DNA of 64,000 nucleotides from assembly GCF_000276665.1 (NCBI RefSeq), contig NW_004955473.1, positions 2,110,063 through 2,174,062 on the forward strand. Direction: 5' to 3'. Every line of letters begins with the position of its first letter. Within the stretch, counting starts at the first letter, position 1. The position numbers and the translations under genes were made by a program. This DNA comes from Chinchilla lanigera (Eukaryota; Chordata; Mammalia; Rodentia; Chinchillidae). This document shows, piece after piece, positions 32,347 to 44,995 of the stretch. Below the pieces are notes generated by a model. It had not been told where the DNA came from. It searched no databases and saw nothing but the letters and a program-made list of their open reading frames with translations.

Positions 32347-32743
32347 TCTCTTAGTCACTTTCCCATTGTTGAGACAGTCCCCAATATCCAAAATTTAAAG
32401 GAAGAGAACTTTATTTTGGTTCATGTTTTCAGTCCATGGTTAGCTGACTCCAAGGCGGAAATGGCATGGTGGGAATGCAGGGCAGACAAACAAGCTGCCC
32501 AATTCACGACAGCCAGGAAGCAGAGAGAGTTGGGAGGGGCTGGATAGGGAGATTCGCCCAGTTTATACCCCCAGGGGCCCACCTGTAACTGGGCCCCACC
32601 TTCTAACAGCGCACTCAGCTGCTGAACTCATTACTGGATGAACTCACCAATGAGTACAGCACCCCTGTGATCCAATCACCCTCCAGAAGCCCCACTTCTG
32701 AAAGCACAAGACTTGTGGTACATCCTAGATGTAAACCATAACA
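32347..32743 (-). mobile_element. Solo LTR, rodent MaLR-like family
   Basis: The complement begins near 'tgttatggtttacatctagg', then 'gagggtgattggatcacagg', 'ctctctgcttcctggctgtc', 'catgaaccaaaataaagttc', and ends 'gggaaagtgactaaga'. Same family as the copies at 10091 and 58883. TSD not evident. Confidence 0.78.
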
Positions 32744-32889
32744 ACTTAGTTCGCCGTTCACATGGAAGAACCAAAGACACCTTGCTTTTCTAAGAGGCCA
32801 CTTGAAAGAATCAAAGCATTGCTAGCATCAAGGACTTACATTGCTACTAATCCGGTGCCTGGAGGAATAGGCTTGCAAGAACTTTATAA

Positions 32890-33130
32890 AATGGAGTGAT
32901 ACTACTGTATTTATTTAACAAACCTTGAGTACTTAGTGTGGGTCAGACCCCTCTTCTAGGCTTTGGGGTGCTAAAGATGAGAGGAATATGACCTTGAGAT
33001 GACAGTCAGCTAGGGTAGGTAAGAAGTAACAGATAATGACAAAACCCTCAGATAAATGCTGTGATGACTGTGTGCAACTCTGTCCCCTAATGTTTGGAGA
33101 GTGTGAGTGCTTAGGAAATTATAGCTGGAT
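32890..33130 (+). mobile_element. Possible L2-like fragment
   Basis: Suggestive blocks 'ttatttaacaaaccttgag', 'ctaggctttggggtgctaaa' and 'gacaaaaccctcagataaat' only. Confidence 0.3.
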
Positions 33131-33434
33131 GGTGACAACTCTATAAGAAGATTGGGAGGCTTTTAAATGATCTCACTTTAATGGAATCACCTTTTTATTA
33201 TGTGAGCTCAAAAGATGTGTTCTGCAGAGGTTTACAGAATCTTTCTTTCCCTTTAAAAGAGCCAGGTATATGTTTTGACGTGTTTCAAGCAGTACTTTTT
33301 TCTAATAAAGCAGCACAAATAGGACAATACTGGAATACATCAGTGTGCTATAAAGCCTGAATCAGTAATACACAAATAACTGTACCTTCAAAATGTAAAG
33401 AAAAGCAAAGTGCTAGAAATCATTAACTACAAAG

Positions 33435-33560
33435 AGGCAGTGTGCCACAGTGGAACAAGCAGTGACTCTGAGCAGGAAGTCCCTGATGTCTATTCTGCTG
33501 AGTGAACAGGGGAAGTCCCTGTTCCTCTTTGGACCTCAATCAGTAGGACTGCATCCTCTC
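33435..33560 (+). mobile_element. MIR fragment
   Basis: 'gtgccacagtggaacaagca', 'gtgactctgagcaggaagtc', 'cctctttggacctcaatcag' in plus order, diverged. Confidence 0.5.
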
Positions 33561-35489
33561 ATTAGTAGGATGGGCATTGGATGAGAATCTCCATCCCAGT
33601 GGCCACATTCCTTTTCAAGCTGAGAAAGTCCTGGACTTCTGTGGTAATGCTGCATCATTATGCATTTTCAACAGCAGTAGGAAGCTGTCTTGATACCCTC
33701 ATTGCATGGACCAGGCTGTGCTTTCTGGAAGCATCAAGCTCCAAGGAAGTATGGGGTGTATTAAAGGAAAATCAGCTCCCCCTTGTGAATGGGACTCTCC
33801 CCACTCCCACTTACCTCCTCCACTTCTCCAGTCTTTCAGATCTTTCCTTTCTGGGTCTTCCCTCTTAGATTACCAATGTCAATTCAGTCCTGGGGTCCAT
33901 TCCTCTTTTTAAGGAATGAATGAGAACTTGCCTCTTCTTCATCTTCTCCTTCCCCTAATGCACATGTGTCAGTGTACATATGAGCTCACACAAGTACACA
34001 CATTCCACAACCATCACTAAGAGAAAGAATTGAGCTCAAACCCTTTTTCCAATCAGGTTCTCAAAAATGACAGCTACACTTCTACATAGTTAGGTATTAA
34101 ATGAATTCCATTCTCCTTGTCAAGTTTCAGACAGGGGAAAGAGCCCGGAATTCCAATAGTGATGGTGTTCTTGGCAAGCACTTTTACAGGGTGGTAAGAC
34201 AATCAGTCTGCAGTTAGACAGTCTGAAGGCTTCAGCTTTCATCTGACTTGGAAAGTACAAGGGACTTGATATTATAACTACCATCCCCATGTCTTTACTT
34301 TGAGTATAGCATTCTTTTTTTCCACTAATTCTGTGGCTTTCTCCATCCACTAAGAACACATTGCAATTGTGGAGAAAAACATGACACATTAATTAAATCT
34401 TGGTGTCTTTTTAGCATTGGAGGACCATGGATTTCTTTGAGCCAGTTACTTATATTGCTCTGAATTGAGCCCGCTACCCTCCTTTAGTCTGGATGCATTT
34501 ACCTTCCCAGAATCCATTTGTTAAGGAGAAGCAGGTGGGCTAATTAGGGAGTGGAGTACTAACGTTTTCTGGCTCAAAGAATGTAATACAGTGTGTTTAC
34601 AAATCCATCTCCTCACTTCTGCCCTACATTTTCCTTTCTTTCCTATGATTTTAGCATTTTACATTTAACTCTCAATTCTTTAGACTGAAATGAAATACGA
34701 AGAAAGTGTTGCAGCGCTTCATCCCCCCACTGACAAAATAGGAGATAATTGGCTCCAAAAGATCCTTGCATCTCCTGCGCCTTTCAGAAACCTGAACTGC
34801 TTTGTTGCCTTTGCTTCATGGTTGGGCCTGCATCTGTAGCCCATGCGGGGAATAGTCAAAGGTAGTTGTCAGAGCCCAGGGATCCACTTGCTGTGGAAAG
34901 CCTGTTGACTTAAATAATGACCATTTGGCTAGATACCTCCGAAGATGTCTCGCTTAAGGGTTATTTCATGAATGCCCCTTTGTTTATTGCAAAAGTGCCC
35001 TGCTGTTCAAACTTGAGCATTGCATTTTATGTGACAGTCCCTGGAAACACAAATGAAAGTTCCTTAGAAAACACTCCCATTAAATTTACCAGTCCGTGTG
35101 CCACTGCCGCAGTCACAGCATAGCCGTTCTCTTTTACCAAAAACTTATGGTAGGGGCTTTGAGCAAACCCTAGACATCCCCACTCATGGTGCCATCAAGG
35201 GGAGTAAGAATTAAAAGGGGAAAATGGTATCCAGGTGGTGGGAGGAATTCCCTGGGTGGGATGGGAAATATTTACAGTTAAGGAGCTTTTCTATAAGGAC
35301 AGAAACAAGTTGGATGTGATTTGCAGACCCACCGGCAAGCAGTTTTTGCCTAACAGAAGGGAAACTTGGAGCAGGTTCTTACAACTGTCTTACATTTGCC
35401 CCAAATCATCCTTCTGTGCCCTCTCTTCCACCTCAGTGTGCTCAATAAATATTAAGCCATGAGAAATTATTTAAAATAGTGTCTTCCAG
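33561..35489. other. 1.9 kb without recognised features
   Basis: Short frames only. No repeat, RNA gene or exon signal that I would defend. Confidence 0.4.
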
Positions 35490-35700
35490 TGGTCAGTAAG
35501 TGGTACATGCCAGGTACCATGCTAAGAGTTTTCCTCACATTATCTCATGCCACCATCACATGGATCCTGTGAGTTGGAGGCCGTGAACGCCATGTTACTG
35601 ATAAGAAAACTGAGGCGCAGACATGAAGTTGATTAAGGCAGCACAGCTAAGATCTCACATAATTGAGTTTATCAAAGGTGTCTCTGACTTCAAAACACTT
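35490..35700 (-). mobile_element. MIR
   Basis: 'acatgccaggtaccatgcta', 'ctcacattatctcatgcca', 'gataagaaaactgaggcgca', 'ggcagcacagctaagatc' in minus order. Confidence 0.85.
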
Positions 35701-36194
35701 GCTCTATATACTGTCTGGAAGTTTGGCAAGCAAGGAAAAGGCACATAAAATTTGGACAAAGGATCCCAGCTATGACTAAGAAGGGCTTTGAGAATTTCAG
35801 CTGTGGTTCCCAAGCAGCTAGCCAGATCTTCCCCAAGCACCCGTGGGAGAGGGAACACATAGCTGTCTCTCACAGGGAGGTTTCTGCTCAGTCCATATTA
35901 CTTCAGCCCCCATTAATGTAGTTAAGCGTGTGTGGGAATGGAAGAGGTAACTTGGAGACACACGCAGAAAGGCTTGGGCATAATCCCTTTCCCTCCCAAT
36001 TGGAAGGAAGGAGTGGATTTTCCAGCTAAGGTGTGGGAGGGAGCTGAAGACAACGCTCTTTCTCCTGGTTTAACCATCTCCCTTTGACTTCTACCACCTG
36101 TAGGTTCTAAGGAATTATTCAAGTGGGACTTCAGTCTGGAAATGTGCTTTCAGGAGAAAAGACATGCACACTGGGCATTGAAAAGTGCCTCCCC

Positions 36195-36345
36195 ATACAC
36201 TGAGGCAGTGAAAAGGACCTTGAAGTAGGTGTCAGGATATCTGACATCAGGACAGCTCTACCATCTAGGAGGTGCATGACTGTGATCAAGTCACTTAACT
36301 ACAGCCTCTGCATCTATACAGTAACTATGCCAATCCTTACCCATT
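36195..36345 (+). mobile_element. MIR-family fragment
   Basis: 'gtgcatgactgtgatcaagt', 'cacttaactacagcctctgc', 'atctatacagtaactatgcc' corresponds to MIR head and core. Confidence 0.6.
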
Positions 36346-37529
36346 ATATATTGCTTGATGAGTGTAAAGATCAAGGGAAGAGCTATATGCAAAAATATTT
36401 CAAGCTTCTCAAGCTTCCTATAAATGTAAGTGATTAGGAGAAAGTTAAGAAGGAAAGGGTAGCCATGTAATTGACATTACCTTTTAGCTGAGAGAAAATG
36501 AGTGCTGTCCACGTATGCCCCTCCCCTTGGTGGACAGTCTGTCTTGTCTTTAAAGCACATTTGTATAGCAGGAGGAAGCTTTTATCCAGGCCCAAGTGCT
36601 ACATTTCTGATATGAGAACTAGTTTGAGATTTAAATGAACCCTGTCTCTCAAGACACAGCTTTGCATCTATTTTGCATTCAACTTTATTTATCCAGAGAC
36701 AAAACTGTGTTCTTTAATTCTGCTCACAGCATATGTAAGCAGACCAAATGAGGTACTGATCCAGCAAAATGGCAAGTAGCCTTTTGCTTCCCTGAAATTG
36801 CTAATTTTACAAATGGCAGACTGTTGAAACGTGGCACAGAATATCTCTTTTACTAGAATCTGGCAAAATGGGCACATATGGTCTTGTCAAGAATGAATCA
36901 AATGCAATTCCAGGATTATAATTAAGTAGTTAAAATTCCAAAAGGAAGAACCTCATGTGAACAAAGTCAGGTTTAAATTACTTTTGGTTAGTTTTCTCTG
37001 AAACTCTTTCTGTGGCCCATACTTGGGAACATAGATACTTTGATTTCTTGAGATGAGAAATGTTTAATTGTAAAATATCAAACATTTTCACCTGAGTTCT
37101 AACTGTAGTAGATGTGACAACTATATACCATTCTCACAGTATGATACATCATAGGATATAAGAACTCCGGGCAGAGAGGTTAATCTAAATATTCCTATAT
37201 AAATACATAGGTGGGCATCTTCCCCCAATGAATCTGAACTTCTGACCAGCTCCTTAGCTGGCCAACCAAAATGGGAAGAAAATGGGGATGAATATAGAAG
37301 AAAATACTTTCTCAGTGTTTCTTTCAGAACTCTGTTACCTGAAGGGAAGGAACATATCCCATTCTTGTCTGTTACACTGGCATTTAGCATAGGGACTGGG
37401 GTGTAAAAAGAGTTGATTTGGAGATTTGCAGTATCTCCAGGAAGCATTTCTAGAGGTTCTCCTGAAGGTGTTGAGGAACTTATTTTGCATCTTAATTGGT
37501 AACTCAACATCTGTACCTTAAAAATACAT
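36346..37529. other. No recognised feature
   Basis: A 129-codon minus-strand frame covers 37121-37510. It has no motif, signal peptide or splice context that would make it a gene. Confidence 0.4.
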
Positions 37530-37755
37530 ATCAGCTAAAAAGTGGACATATCCCAAGTGTCCATGAACTGTAGAATGAGTAAACAATATTTGGTACATCA
37601 ATACAATGGCATATTATTCAATCATAAACAGATATGAAGTAGTAATAAATCCCTCAACATAGTTGATCCCTGGAGACACTGTAGTAAGTGATCAAATCCA
37701 GCTTTGAAAGTCCACATACTGTCTGATTGCATTTATGTGAAATACAGTGATACAC
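37530..37755 (+). mobile_element. Old L1 (L1M type) fragment
   Basis: 'aagtgtccatgaactgtaga', 'acaatggcatattattcaat', 'catactgtctgattgcattt' correspond to the 3' region of old L1 in plus orientation. Confidence 0.7.
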
Positions 37756-37844
37756 GAACTTAATACTTTCCACAGTTCTGGTTGCAACCAAATTGCAAGA
37801 ATAGTACGTATTCTGTGACCACAATTGTGGAAAGAATTAAGTTC
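37756..37844. repeat. 89-bp imperfect palindrome
   Basis: Arms of 27 bp at 37756-37782 and 37818-37844, pairing at 24 positions (GAACTTAAT, then CTTTCCACA), around a 35-bp loop. Looks like a small fold-back DNA element or hairpin. No family recognised. Confidence 0.8.
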
Positions 37845-40800
37845 ATGAATTGAGGTTCCACTCTATCAGAGTAGGGAAATCCACAGAGAGAGGAGATTAG
37901 CAGTTCCCTGATGATGAGGGAAGTGGGAGATTAGACGATGATAATAAGGATGTGAGGGTCTTCTATGTAGAGTATCATGTCTTCTGCAAATAATGATAAT
38001 TTAACTTCTTCCTTTCCTATTGCTATTGCTTTTATTTCTTTCTTTTGTCTAATTGCTCTGTTTAATAAGAATGGAGACAGTGGACATCCTTGTCTTCTTC
38101 CTGATTTTGGAGAGAAAACTTTCAGTTTTCATCCATTTAGTATGATGTTGGCTGTTGGTTTGGCAGAGATGGCTTTTATCAGATTGAGATAAAGACAATA
38201 TATTCCAGTTTTCTGCAGGATTTTTATAATGAATGGGTGCTGGACTTCGTTAAAAGCTTTTTCTGCATCTACTGAGATGATCATACGTTTTTTGTCCTTG
38301 GCTCTGTTACTATGGTGTATTATGTTTATTGATTTATGTATGTTGATCTATCCCTGCATCCTTGGGATGAATCCCACTTGGTCATGGTGTGTAATCTTCT
38401 CGATGACTTGCTGCATTCTGTATGCCAGTATCTTATTCAGGATTTTTGCATCTATGTTCATTTGGAAGATTGGCCTGTAGTTCTCTTTTTTGTTTGGGTC
38501 TTTCTCGGGTTTTAGTATCAGAGTAATGCTTGCCTCCAGGAATGAGTGAGGGAGTATTTCTTCCCTTTCAACTTCATTAAAGAGTTTGAGAAGTAGTAGT
38601 GTTAGGTCTTCTCTGTGTTTCTTGTAGAACTCAGCAGTGAATCAGTCAAGGCCTGGGCTTTTCACGCTGGTAGGTTTTTAAATTGCATCTTTGATTTCAC
38701 TGATAGACAATGGTTAGTTTGGGATTTTTGTATCTTCTTGATTCAGCTTTGGTAATCCATATGTGTCTAGGAATGTGTCCATTTATCCTTCATTTTCCAT
38801 CATATTAGAATACCAGTTTTGAAACTAGGTATAGATGATCTTCTGGATTTATGCAGGTTCCATTGTGATTTAACCCTTTTCAATCCTAATTGTGTGGATC
38901 TGAGTCTTTCCTGTTTTGATAAGTTTCAATAAGAGTTTGCCTATTTTATATACTCTTTCAAAGAACCAGCTCTTCAACCCATTCATTCTTTGTATTTTTT
39001 TTAGTCTCCAGTGTGTTAGTTTCTGCTCTGGTCTTTATAATTTCCTCCCCATAAGAGCTTTTGGCTTAATCTTCTCTTCCTTTTCATGAAGTATGAGGTT
39101 CATCATTGCGTTGTTTATTGGTGCTTGCTCTGTTTTCCTGCTATGGGTATTTACTGCTATAAATTTCCCTCTTAGGACGACTTTCATTGTGTCCCATAAG
39201 TTCCTGTATGTTATATTTTTGTTATCATTTAATTGTAGAAACTCTCTAATTTCTTCTTTAATTTTATTTGTGACCTATTGGTTGTTCAGGAGGGTGGTAT
39301 TTAATTTCCATGTGTTTATGAAGTTCTTGTGCTTTCTTTTGCTACTGATTTTCAATTTCATTACACTATGGTCTGATAATATGGATGGGATAATTTCACT
39401 TTCTTTGCCTTTTCTTATGCATGTTCTGTGACCTAGTATGTGTTCTATTTGGGGGAACATCCCATGTGCAGCTGAGAAGCATGTGTGTTGTGATGTTGTG
39501 GGCTGCAAACTTTGTGGACGACTGCTAAGTCTATTTGTTCAAATTTGGTTCAGTTCTAATATTTCACTGTTAATTTTTTAGTCTGGTTGATGTGTTCTTG
39601 TGACAGTGGGGTATTGAGATTCCCTAATACATTTGTATTAGCACTTATTTGATATTTTCATGCCTGTTAATATTTGTTTTATATAATTGGGTGCATTGGT
39701 ATTTGTTGCACATACATTTATTATTGTTATCTGTTACTCTTGTATTGTTGCCTTTATAAGGATGTAGTGACCATTTTTATTTCTCTTAATCTGTCTTGGC
39801 TTCAAGTTCACTTTGTATGCAATTAGAATAGCTAGCCCTGTTTTTTTTCTGTGTTCCTGTCAAGTGGAATATTGTTTTCCATCATTTAACTTTCAGTCTG
39901 TGAATTTCCTTTTAAATTAAATGTGTTTCTTGTATGCAGCACATTGTTGGCTCTTGCTTCTTGATCCATTCTACCAGTTTGTGTCTTTTGATTTGTGGAT
40001 TGAGACCATTAACATTGATGGTTATAACTGATCTGTATTGACATAACCTTGTCATGTTATTTTCCTTTTGCTGTTTCTCCCTATTTTTTCACCTCTCTCA
40101 GTTTATTTGATTGCCTTGTCTGGTGGATTCCTTCTATTCATGTTTATGGAGTTGTCTACCTCTTTTTCTCTTTCTAGAATGTCCTTCAAAACATTTTGGA
40201 GTGCTGCTTTGTTAGTCATTAATTTCCTCAGATATTCTTTGCATGGAATTATCTTGTTTCTCCATCAGTTTTGGAAGATAGCTTTTCAGGGTACAGCAAT
40301 CTGAGTTGAAGGTTGTTTTCCTTTAGAAGTTGAAATACTTCACTCCAAGTTCTCCTTGACTTGAGGATTTGTGCTGAGAAGTCAGCTGTGATTCTGATGG
40401 GCTTTCCTTTATAGATGAGTTGTTTCTTTTTCCCTAACAGCTTTAAAGATTCTATTCTTCTTTTGAATTTCTGGAATTGGAACTATGATATGGCTGGTTG
40501 TAGATGTTTTTCATTGTGGCTAATTGGAGTTTGATATGCCTCATTTACTGTATGTCAAATTCTTTTCCTCTACCAGGGAAATTTTCTGCCATGACATCTG
40601 TGAACAGTTATTTTTAATGTCATTTGTGCTATCTCCTGCTTTTTCATTGACTCCAATCAATCTTAAGTAATTTTTCTTTGCCTCATCTAGCAGCTGCTGG
40701 ATTGATTTCTCATGGTCACTTGCTAGTTTTTAGAAATCTTTCTTTTCATGATTGCTCACCACAAGCCTGTCTTCTATAACTGAGATCCTGTTCTCAACTG

Positions 40801-41394
40801 GATTACTCTGCTGTGGATAGGTTCAATGGAATTTTTATTCTCCTAGATATTTGCTTGAATCTGCATAATGGATTCCATTTCTTTCCAATGCTGAGCATTC
40901 ATGGCTTCCATAATTTTATACTCTTCTATTTTTTTCATCTGAATCTGCTCTGGAGTCACTAAGCATTGTTTTCTTTGTGGACACCATCTCTGCCGTTCTG
41001 AGAAATTATTTTTGTTTTGATTTTTTCTAGAGCTTCATTCAATTGCTTTGTTTTTACCACTTCAGTGAAGCCAAGGGTGTGGCTTTCAGATTGTTGGATT
41101 TGCCTTTGGTGAGCTGGTTTTCTGGATTTGCATCTTGTGTCTTTTCATTTTATTTTCTTTGTTTAGTTTACTTCCTGGAGGTGATGATATAAATTGCCTT
41201 CGATGCGTTGCTTTATTGCTAATATTTAAAGCTCTTAAGAAATGACTACTTCTGTGAGGTAACTTCCAGGTGTAGCTAGTCTTTGGGTTTTGAGTGTGTT
41301 GCAAGATCCTACCTTTTCAATTTGTTAGGGATGAGAAGTTGCTGCCTGTTTGGCCCAGCCCCTGTTTCTTTGGTACTGTGCCACAGTATTTTCT

Positions 41395-41497
41395 TTTTTT
41401 TTTTTTTTGGTTTTTCTCCGGTACCGGGAACCGAACTCACGACCTTGCGCTTGCCAGGCAGGCGCTTTTGCCGCTGAGCTAAATCCCCAGCCCCCTA
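41395..41497 (-). mobile_element. ID SINE in L1 5' UTR, with TSD
   Basis: Complement of a near-consensus ID: tail of 15-20 T, GGTACCGG end reversed, body ending GGGGCTGGGGATTTAGC. TSD CCACAGTATTTTCT at 41381-41394 is repeated exactly at 41498-41511. Confidence 0.95.
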
Positions 41498-41994
41498 CCA
41501 CAGTATTTTCTATGACCCTTAGTCAGTTTCAGTCTTGGAATATCTGTAAGAACAGCTGTTGAGAACAATTATGTCACTTTTGGCTATAATGATACCATCA
41601 GCAATGACAATAGCATTAAACACAGCCTAGCAAATGACAAACTGAGGTAACCATTAATTTTCCACCTTGAACTATATGAACTATATTTAGGATTATATAA
41701 CAAAATTTAAAACAAATCAGAAAATTACATGCAGTATTCAAGTCCTTAATATGTCTAGTTTGTCCTCATGGGTTAATACTTGAAAATTGGTTAGGGAAAA
41801 TAAAGAAATAGAAGAAGAGGAATAGATTAGAAATAAAGCTGAAGGACAGAGTAGGATAATGCCAAATTTGTGAAACTGGTGTAGAAAACTGGAAGGAGAG
41901 AGAGAAGGAAGAGATAAAAAGAACAGAACAAGTCTACAACCATAAAGAGGCTAGAAGGCGTGTTCATACTCATAGAACAATAAGATCAAACAAC

Positions 41995-42090
41995 AAAGGA
42001 GAAAAAACAAAAACAAAAAAACAAAAAACCAAAGCACTGCCACCACAACAAAAAGAAGCAAGAGTTAGAGAAAAAAAAACAAAAAATTCC
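41995..42090 (-). repeat. A-rich (CAAAAA)n stretch inside L1 5' region
   Basis: Repeated CAAAAA units on the plus strand between 42000 and 42090. Confidence 0.8.
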
Positions 42091-42789
42091 ACTTTCAGGT
42101 ATGTCTCTGCTGTCCCTGATAGACAGTGTATGGAGATAGAGTCCTGATCTGTGTTGATTTATCCCAGCAAGCCAGCAGTAGCTTTTTGGTGAGATAGTGA
42201 ATAATTACAATGAGCCTGTACCTTCTGGCCAAGACCAGACTCATTTTGCCTGCAACCATCAGCGTACTTTCTGTGGGTCTGAGCCCATCTGGGAACTGTT
42301 CTGAGTTGTGAGCTCAGTTGGCTCCTCTCTAAGATGGGCCTTGGTCAATTATTCTCTTGCATGGGACGACTGAACCATCAGCCCTCCTGGTAAGTTTGTG
42401 CAGTGCTTTATGTTGGCTGCTCCACTCCATTGCTGTGTCTCTTTGTGGGGGCTTTTGGGGTAGCCAGTTGTCACTGTGTCTCCGCAGGTTTGAATGTCTC
42501 CTCTCATGCAGTGAGTCTCATGTCAGGGAGAAGGCACTATCGGCTACCTCCTTTTTCTTCTTTGCAGTTTCTCTCTTCATTCTGTCTGTGGGCTTCCATT
42601 TGAACTTTGGATCCTTCCTTGGTCTAGGGGACCCTCCTTTCTCTTTCTTGTTTTCCTTATGTTGCTATAGTCCAGTGTCTGGACAGTGACTCTCAGAGAG
42701 GCTCTTTGTCTGCTGCTTACCACTCCACCACCTTGGTGCTCACTTTCTCTAAAATATTTCTGAATGTGCCATTTCAATTGTGATATGTG

Positions 42790-43110
42790 CTATAAAGTGA
42801 AAGAATCAAATGCTTTGAGTGCATCTATGAGGAGCCCTGTACCCTGCCTGGAATGTCATGCCTACATTAAGACCTGAAGGCGAGTAGAACCAAGATAGGC
42901 AAACCTGGCCTGAGTGTTCAGGTGGAGGCAATGCATAAAGAAAGGTTAAGAGAGGGGGTAAGAAAGATTAGAGAGGGTTAAGAAAGTAATAGAAACAAAG
43001 ACAGGATATAGAGAAAAAGAAGGAGAAATAACAAGGATTAAGAGTAGCTTTAAAGGTGGCAAAACAGTAGGGAGGAGAACTAGCCATGTGTGGATTGGCA
43101 TTTGAGAATG
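42790..43110 (+). mobile_element. Possible ancient L2/L3-like repeat
   Basis: 'gatatgtgctataaagtgaa', 'ttaagacctgaaggcgagta', 'ctgagtgttcaggtggaggc' recall an old mammalian repeat with 'gagacctgaaggatgag' and 'gttccaggcagagg' blocks. Weak. Confidence 0.4.
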
Positions 43111-43384
43111 TCTTGTGACTCCTGTGAATATTTAAAGTGCTAAATCTTTACAGTTTGGAAAACTTTAGTTGACCAGAAAAGTATCTTTCCCCAACTGTGC
43201 CACATATTCATGATTTTACTGAAACAGCAAACAGATTGGCATGAGATACTGCTTTAGCTTCAACATTTGATAGGGTCACTGAACTGGAAGGGAGCTCAGT
43301 AATCACGGAGTCTTATGTTTATTTTACAGCTAAAACCCCGAATACTGATAGCTAAAACTTACAAAGTTAAGCCCCTGCACCACT

Positions 43385-43555
43385 GCTATTATAAATGTTT
43401 ACTGTGTGTTTTCTCATTTAATGCTCAGAACTACACGATGAGACAGAAACTTTTATGAACCAAATTTACAGATGAAGGAACTGAGGCTTAGAGAGGTTAT
43501 TTGTCTTGCTTGTAGTCACATAGTTCAAAAGTGGTTATTCAGACTTTGGGCATAA
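43385..43555 (-). mobile_element. MIR
   Basis: 'ctcatttaatgctcagaact', 'acagatgaaggaactgaggc', 'ttagagaggttatttgtctt', 'tagtcacatagttcaaaagt' in minus order. Confidence 0.87.
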
Positions 43556-44827
43556 TGATTGAGGTCTATCTCTCTCAAAAATAACACAGGTGCTTAACAG
43601 AAGGTCCAAGAATAGAGTGGGCTAACTCCTATGCAGTGTCTTTTCTCCTGTGCTAACCAGAACTTTATGGTACTTTCTCATTTGGGTGTACATGACACAT
43701 TATAATCCCACAGTAATTATAAGGATGTAAACCAAGTCTCCTTGTCTCTACTCTTTTTTAATGGTCCCACCTCTGGGAAATGGTGAACCCATCCCACTGC
43801 TATGGCTGGGCTGTCCCAAATGTTGCCCTCCCTCATGGCTTTGTCGTTTGGGCAGTGTTACAGAGCTGGCAGAAGGTATTGTTGTCCTTCACTTCAATTC
43901 AGCAGTCATATTAGAAGCCATCATCCAAGTGTCCAAAGATGTTAATGTGTCCTTTGTGAATGATTTATAGGAAAATGGGCTGCATTACATGGTGATGTGC
44001 TGAACAGGAGGAAACCAAGGCATGAAAAACAATGCTAGAGATTAGATTTCAAGGGCATCGAGTAAACCTACTGTCAGGATTTCCATAGAAGATTTGATTG
44101 GGAAGAAAAATGTATCTTTGCTTCATCATTTCAAAGCAATTTCATGCTCCAGTTATCTACGATTCTGTCTTATGAATGCTTCCAAGGGCCACACTTGGCC
44201 TTAGCATCAGCCTGAAGTCTTGTCTGATGGAGTTCCTACATGAGGGCTCTCTGGGAGTTATGTTGGAGACTACAAAGTAACACTTGACTTTGATAGAACA
44301 TTTAATCATCTTCTGCCTCAATTATGTTGAGAAGACTGAAGTGCAGCTTGTAAATTGAAAAGTGTAACTGAATGAGAAGGTTTAGATCAAATATTGAAAG
44401 GTTAAGAGAGAGTAAACAAAGGTATTAGCGGTGACTATTATAACTGGGGGCTACAATCAAGTAGCTCAGGACCAGAGATTTTGTACAAGTTCACTATTCT
44501 GAAATGAGCCAAAAGGAAATAGAGTAAGATGGAAAAGGACAGATTCTAGAGAGCTTTCCCAAGGCAGTGTCTGGCGCCTTGTGGGTGGTTGAGTCTATTA
44601 TGTAAAGATTTCAAATACCATCTGGTCATTTTTTAGGACCTTGTTTGACGGTTTGTAGGATTGCTTCTTGAAGTAATGCCAACCAACCCAAATGTGGTTT
44701 CCTTCAGTACTGTGGTTGGTGTCTGGGAGGGAATGATGGGGGGGACTCTTGTCGATTTCACACTGATTGTGTGCTAGGCCCTGTGCTCCAGTGCTTTGCA
44801 TGTATTCCAGCAGTGTTTTCTCCCTGG
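43556..44827. other. No recognised feature
   Basis: 1.3 kb without repeat or exon evidence. The plus frame at 43761-43970 has no recognisable motif. Confidence 0.4.
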
Positions 44828-44995
44828 CTGCAATTCCACTCACCTGGGGGGCTTTTCAAAAGCACTGAGGCTCAGCAGCCTTCTCCTAAGATTCTGATTC
44901 ATTTAGTCCAGGTGGAAGTATAGGTTTTTGTAATTTTAAAGGCTAGGCTCCCCAGGGGATTTTGACATGCCCCTAAGGTAAAGAATCACTGACTT
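44828..44995 (+). mobile_element. MER5-type hAT element
   Basis: 'tccactcacctggggggctt', 'aagattctgattcatttagt', 'ccaggtggaagtataggt', 'tgcccctaaggtaaagaatc' follow the MER5A order to its right end. Confidence 0.82.

Larger units (their letters stand above)
37935..42750 (-). mobile_element. L1, long but dead, minus strand
   Basis: Reading the minus strand from 42750 down: about 1.6 kb of 5' UTR-like sequence to about 41120, an ORF1 start area (41105-41140, peptide MQIQKTSSPKANPTI), ORF1 remnants to about 40080, then the first half of ORF2. ORF2 normally supplies the endonuclease and reverse transcriptase for retroposition. Near 39360-39420 the endonuclease end keeps an ILSDHS motif. The reverse-transcriptase active site near 37990 reads LFAEDM where active L1 has LFADDM, and the copy stops about 40 bp later, so the cysteine-rich end and 3' UTR are missing. 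Many stops and shifts interrupt both frames. Confidence 0.92.

Noticed and set aside
37121..37510. 130-codon minus-strand open frame
   Set aside because: No recognisable domain and no splice or promoter context. The length is within chance for 64 kb on six frames.
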